Source: WS-7 sp035635575 (lineage in GTDB: Bacteria; Eisenbacteria; RBG-16-71-46; SZUA-252). From it: a stretch of 8,270 bases of DNA. The notes under the pieces are model-generated. The model had not been told where the DNA came from. It saw only the letters and a list, made by a program, of their open reading frames with translations, and did not search any database. The DNA is taken from positions 1 to 8,270 of the forward strand of contig DASQAV010000151.1 of the NCBI GenBank assembly GCA_035635575.1, given 5' to 3'. This document shows, one piece after another, positions 5,369 to 8,270 of this stretch (positions are counted from its first letter, which is position 1; each line of letters begins with the position of its first letter). The translations under genes were made by a program, and so were the position numbers.

Positions 5369-6846
5369 GGCATGTATCCGATGGGCGACTGGAAGTAGTA
5401 GTTCATGGGGTAGTGCAGGAAATTCGAGACGCGGCTCGTGTAGAGACAGGCGAAGTCCTTCAGCTGGTGCCCGAATCGGCTGGACTCGTTTCCCTCCCGG
5501 AAAATCGACCCCCAGTACGGGTTGTACGCGCGATCGATCTTCATCCGTAGCTCCTCGATCTCGGGATCCATCTCGACGCTTCGCTGCTCGATGTGCTTGA
5601 TCTCCTCGGGAATCGACTGCAATCGCGCGGCGATCTCCGCGCGGCGGGCCGGATCCGTGCCGTCGGTCTCTCCCTGTAGAAGAGCGAGCCGGCGCAGCTC
5701 GCGGCCCAGCGCGGCCTTGTCGATCTCGAGGTGATGGCGCTCCGCCGAGAGCCGGGAGAGGCGGTCGAAGTCCCTCGAGTGATCCTGCGTGACGCGGATC
5801 TCGCGATCCAGCTCGGGCACGAGCATGGCGGTCCGCCAGCCCAGCGCCTTCTTCGAGAGCAGGATGTCCCCGTAGGTGTGGTCCCCGAAGTAGAGGATCT
5901 CGTCGCCGCCGGCGCCGAGGGTCTTTTCCAGGTAGGAGCCGTTCGCGCCGCGCACGATCCGGATCGCGGTGGGAAGCGCGACGGCCTCGGGCACCGCCTC
6001 GGGCGGCGCGTTGGCGGCGAAGAAGGAAGGCTTCTTCGCTTCGACGACCACGAGGTCGAAGATCTCGCTCCAGTGCGAGGGGGCGCCGCGCCCCCGCTCC
6101 AGGAGGTGGCGGAGCAGGGCATCCGCATAGGCCCAGTCGCTGTTCGTGAGCAGGAAGAGCTTCTTCCCGCCGCGCCGGAACTCCTCGAGCACGGTGCGCA
6201 TTTCCGTGTCGAGGCGGATGTAGCGATCCAGATTCGCGGTGATCACCGACTTGAGGCTCCCGTCACGGTGCGCCTCGTCGATCATCTCGCGCACGTCGTC
6301 GTAGGCCTGCGTGTAGTCGGATCGCTTCTCTCCGGCGCGCTCGAGCAGCCCGACGACGCACAGGAAGAGGTAGACCTCGGGCAGGTGAAAGAGCGTGTCC
6401 ACCGAAGAGTAGTTCTCGTGGCTGAGGCGGATGCGCGAGGAACGATAGGCGCGCTCGCGCTCTTCCGAGCGAAGCTCCCGGAGGCCGTGGTGTCCGCGCG
6501 AGACGAAGTTGAAGTAATCCATCTTGAGGAGATTGCCGCGCTTCTTGTCCACGACCAGCCCCCGGATCACGAACGTCGGGTCGTACTTCAAATCCAGGAT
6601 CTCCCGGGGATAGTTCTTCGATTTCACGAGCTTCTGCTTCGAGAGATCGAAGGCCAGCTCCTCGACGGGGATGGGGTCGTAGTGGGCGAGCGTGTGATCG
6701 AGATCGAATCCGATCGCGCGGATTTTCGAGAGCCGGAGGTTCCGGTTCACGAACACACGGTGGCGTCGCGGGATCCGGTGCTCGCGATACCGGAGCGCCT
6801 TGACCGAGGGATCCTGCTCGTTGGGAGAGCTCTTCGTCACGGCCAT
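5356..6846 (-). CDS. HAD-IG family 5'-nucleotidase (cN-II-like)
   Basis: This 496-residue protein resembles the cytosolic purine 5'-nucleotidase cN-II family (HAD subfamily IG), which removes phosphate from nucleoside monophosphates such as IMP and GMP. All HAD motifs are present. Motif I is GFDLDHTLAHY, with nucleophile Asp48 and acid/base Asp50. Motif II is LFLLTNSDW, with Thr234. The motif III lysine is in VVEAKKPSFF (Lys271/272). Motif IV is YFGDHTYGDIL, with Mg-binding Asp322 and Asp327. The N-terminal HRVFVNRNLRLSKIRAIGF and the C-terminal run from GSIFREG to the final MPHDI also follow the eukaryotic enzyme. Residues about 355-440 are helical and highly charged, probably a coiled-coil arm. 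The substrate is inferred from family only. The ATG at 6846 has no Shine-Dalgarno site, but a -10 box TACAAT ends 6 nt before it, so the mRNA may be leaderless. The gene is divergent from the GlmU-like gene and convergent with the aminotransferase, with a 13-nt overlap of the 3' ends. Cytoplasmic; no signal peptide. Confidence 0.93.
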   Translation of the reverse strand: MAVTKSSPNEQDPSVKALRYREHRIPRRHRVFVNRNLRLSKIRAIGFDLDHTLAHYDPIPVEELAFDLSKQKLVKSKNYPREILDLKYDPTFVIRGLVVDKKRGNLLKMDYFNFVSRGHHGLRELRSEERERAYRSSRIRLSHENYSSVDTLFHLPEVYLFLCVVGLLERAGEKRSDYTQAYDDVREMIDEAHRDGSLKSVITANLDRYIRLDTEMRTVLEEFRRGGKKLFLLTNSDWAYADALLRHLLERGRGAPSHWSEIFDLVVVEAKKPSFFAANAPPEAVPEAVALPTAIRIVRGANGSYLEKTLGAGGDEILYFGDHTYGDILLSKKALGWRTAMLVPELDREIRVTQDHSRDFDRLSRLSAERHHLEIDKAALGRELRRLALLQGETDGTDPARRAEIAARLQSIPEEIKHIEQRSVEMDPEIEELRMKIDRAYNPYWGSIFREGNESSRFGHQLKDFACLYTSRVSNFLHYPMNYYFQSPIGYMPHDI

Positions 6847-6852
6847 GGGCGC

Positions 6853-6858
6853 ATTGTA
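6853..6858 (-). promoter_or_regulatory. -10 box for leaderless transcription of the 5'-nucleotidase gene
   Basis: The minus strand reads TACAAT (5 of 6 to consensus), with only 6 nt (GCGCCC) between it and the ATG. The expected start, about 7 nt past the box, falls on the A of the ATG. No Shine-Dalgarno site is present. I see no convincing -35. Confidence 0.55.
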
Positions 6859-6864
6859 GGCGAC

Positions 6865-6893
6865 TTGACGGCGCTTCGGCCACTCTCTACTGT
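6865..6893 (+). promoter_or_regulatory. -35/-10 promoter for leaderless transcription of the GlmU-like gene
   Basis: TTGACG (6865-6870, 5 of 6 to TTGACA) is followed by exactly 17 nt and then TACTGT (6888-6893), a TA-N3-T type -10. Six bases separate the -10 from the ATG at 6900, so the predicted start falls on or next to the A of the ATG. The GAGG touching the ATG is too close to act as a Shine-Dalgarno site. Confidence 0.55.
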
Positions 6894-6899
6894 CCGAGG

Positions 6900-8201
6900 A
6901 TGAATCTCTGCATCTACGAAGATCTTGAGGCGGGATCGTTCGGTCCGCTCACGCTCCTCCGTCCCGTGTTCGCCCTCCGCTGCGGCATTTTCACTCTGGC
7001 GGAAAAGCTCGCGCTCGCCTTTCCCGAGGCGAAGCTCCACCTCCTCGTGCGGCCGCATCTCGAGGAATGGACGCGGCAGATCTATCCGGATGCCGAGGTC
7101 ACGGAGCCCTCGCAGGAGGACACGCTCTTCGTGAACGGGCGCCTCTGCATGACCGACGACGAGGTGCTCCACTTCATGGCCGCCTCTCCCCAGGAGGTGA
7201 GCTACGTCGCGCAGGGCACCCTCTTCGCGGCGAAGGTGCGCGGCGAGCGGGTGAAGCACGTGGTTCGCCATCTGCGCGAGGGGGACGCCGAGCGGGCGTT
7301 CGAGGACGTGAGGGTTCCCGCCGAGGTGCAGGCCTTTCTGGCGAGCAGCGGAGCCGATCTCATCCGCTGGAGCCCGCGCCAGATCCTTCAGGATTCCCGA
7401 TATCTCTTCGAGCCTGGGGCGGTGCTCGGCACCGTGGATTCCGGCGCGCACCTCATCAAGCCGGAGGCGATTCACGTGGCGCGCGGCGCGCGCGTCATGG
7501 CGGGCGCCGTCCTGAACGCGGAGGGAGGGCCCATCGTCATCCGCGAGAACGCGCTGATCGAGCCGCTCGCGTACCTCGAAGGTCCCGCGGCGGTCGGCGA
7601 GAGCGCGATCGTGCGCGCCGGGGCGAAGATCCGAGCCGGCACCTCCATCGGTCCCGTCTGCCGCGTGGGCGGGGAAGTGGCGGAGACGGTGTTCCAGGGG
7701 TACGCGAACAAGCAGCACGACGGATTCTTGGGACACTCCTTCGTCGGGGAATGGGTGAACCTCGGCGCGAACACGAACAACAGCGACCTCAAGAACACGT
7801 ACACGCCCGTCCGGACGTACCGCTCCGCGCGGGATTTCCTCGAGAAGAAGGGCGAGGATTCGGGGCAGCTCCTCCTCGGATTGCAGATCGGTGACTTCAG
7901 CAAGACGGGGATCAGCACCTCGTTCACGACCGGAGGCTCGGTTGGGATCGGATGCAATCTCTATGGATCGGAGCTCATGCCCGCGTACGTGTCGTCCTTC
8001 GTCTGGGGATCGCCCGGCGCCTTCCAGGAGCATCGCATCGATCCCATGATCGCGACGGCGGAGCGGGCGATGGAGCGCCGGAAGGTTCCGCTCGCCACCG
8101 AGCTGGACGCGCTCCTGCGCCGCGCGCACGAGGAGACGCGTGACGACCGAGAGCTCTACCTCGGTGCCATGGCGAACGCGCGACGGGATCCCCTGCCGTG
8201 A
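6900..8201 (+). CDS. Alternative GlmU-type sugar-1-phosphate nucleotidyltransferase/acetyltransferase with left-handed beta-helix
   Basis: The 433-residue protein resembles the alternative bacterial GlmU family, a predicted maker of UDP-N-acetylglucosamine for cell wall and surface sugars. The N-terminal domain (1 to about 165) begins MNLCIYEDLE and has PLTLLRPVFALRCGIFTL in place of the usual GxGTRM loop. FVNGR (77-81) lies where GlmU has its Mg-binding Asp segment, so nucleotidyl transfer is predicted by family, not by the classic motif. From about 172 to 360 come imperfect hexapeptide repeats of a left-handed beta-helix. KQHDGFLGHSFVGEWVNLGA (271-290) parallels the GlmU acetyltransferase segment, with His273 near the catalytic His363 of E. 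coli GlmU. NTNNSDLKN (291-299) follows. A helical tail ends the protein. The ATG start matches a promoter that places transcription start on it. A further gene begins 25 nt downstream, probably in the same operon. The activity could be another sugar nucleotide; the family assignment is firm. Confidence 0.88.
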   Translation: MNLCIYEDLEAGSFGPLTLLRPVFALRCGIFTLAEKLALAFPEAKLHLLVRPHLEEWTRQIYPDAEVTEPSQEDTLFVNGRLCMTDDEVLHFMAASPQEVSYVAQGTLFAAKVRGERVKHVVRHLREGDAERAFEDVRVPAEVQAFLASSGADLIRWSPRQILQDSRYLFEPGAVLGTVDSGAHLIKPEAIHVARGARVMAGAVLNAEGGPIVIRENALIEPLAYLEGPAAVGESAIVRAGAKIRAGTSIGPVCRVGGEVAETVFQGYANKQHDGFLGHSFVGEWVNLGANTNNSDLKNTYTPVRTYRSARDFLEKKGEDSGQLLLGLQIGDFSKTGISTSFTTGGSVGIGCNLYGSELMPAYVSSFVWGSPGAFQEHRIDPMIATAERAMERRKVPLATELDALLRRAHEETRDDRELYLGAMANARRDPLP

Positions 8202-8212
8202 GCGGAAGCGCC

Positions 8213-8218
8213 GGGGAG
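8213..8218 (+). promoter_or_regulatory. Shine-Dalgarno site of the last, partial gene
   Basis: GGGGAG ends 8 nt before the ATG at 8227, a normal spacing. It supports that start over the GTG at 8198, whose frame closes after ten codons. Confidence 0.55.
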
Positions 8219-8226
8219 CGCACGAA

Positions 8227-8270
8227 ATGAGATGGGATCGAGGGGGCACCCGCCCCTTCGTCATCGGAGG
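8227..8270 (+). CDS. Start of an unidentified gene (runs off the right edge)
   Basis: Only 14 whole codons are visible, reading MRWDRGGTRPFVIG. A Shine-Dalgarno site lies 8 nt upstream and the gene starts 25 nt after the GlmU-like stop on the same strand, so it is probably the next gene of that operon. The piece is too short to name. RPFVIG followed by Gly would fit the first strand of several alpha/beta enzymes, including triosephosphate isomerase, but this is a guess. Confidence 0.5.
   Translation, partial: MRWDRGGTRPFVIG

Noticed and set aside
5731..6903. Plus-strand 390-codon open frame opposite the nucleotidase
   Set aside because: Shadow of the HAD gene; Val/Glu/Gly-rich with no domain, and it ends past the promoter gap.
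8198..8230. GTG overlapping the GlmU-like stop as a start of the next gene
   Set aside because: The frame ends after ten codons at a TGA. The ATG at 8227 has a proper Shine-Dalgarno site and stays open to the window edge.
6837..8264. Minus-strand 475-codon open frame opposite the GlmU-like gene
   Set aside because: It mirrors the GlmU-like codons, has no recognisable domain and covers the divergent promoter region.

Overview
This window is GC-rich bacterial chromosomal DNA with tightly packed genes and no tRNA, rRNA, CRISPR, insertion sequence or phage gene that I can see. Base composition and codon style look uniform. The gene set combines a very long GreA fusion, an alternative-type GlmU, a cN-II-like HAD 5'-nucleotidase and apparently leaderless promoters. 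That suggests an uncultured, GC-rich lineage near the FCB group (for example an Eisenbacteria- or Gemmatimonadota-like organism). This placement is inference; no marker gene here fixes it.

Left block (minus strand): the first 61 codons of an Fe/Mn superoxide dismutase-family gene (1-183) have their own Shine-Dalgarno site and an extended -10 promoter. Upstream of it lies a ~893-residue gene (283-2964) made of a long helical-repeat region, an embedded Tudor-like segment and a complete C-terminal GreA domain with the catalytic acidic tip intact. Middle block (plus strand): a ten-helix DMT/EamA exporter (about 3060-3983) overlaps by ATGA a class III PLP aminotransferase (3980-5368). The exporter has no ATG, GTG or TTG where its N-terminus must begin, and the junction carries two mutually exclusive 8-bp hairpins. 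Right block: a HAD-IG 5'-nucleotidase (5356-6846, minus) converges on the aminotransferase with a 13-nt overlap. It diverges from an alternative GlmU-type sugar-1-phosphate nucleotidyltransferase/acetyltransferase (6900-8201, plus). The 53-nt gap between them holds two divergent promoters whose -10 boxes each lie 6 nt from an ATG, as expected for leaderless mRNAs. A further gene starts at 8227 and runs off the window.

The genes look like housekeeping and metabolic functions: transcript cleavage, oxidative defence, amino-compound transamination coupled to export, nucleotide turnover, and nucleotide-sugar supply. I see no defence island or biosynthetic cluster. The most interesting items are the GreA megafusion, the possible AUC start, the hairpin switch at the exporter/aminotransferase junction and the back-to-back leaderless promoters.
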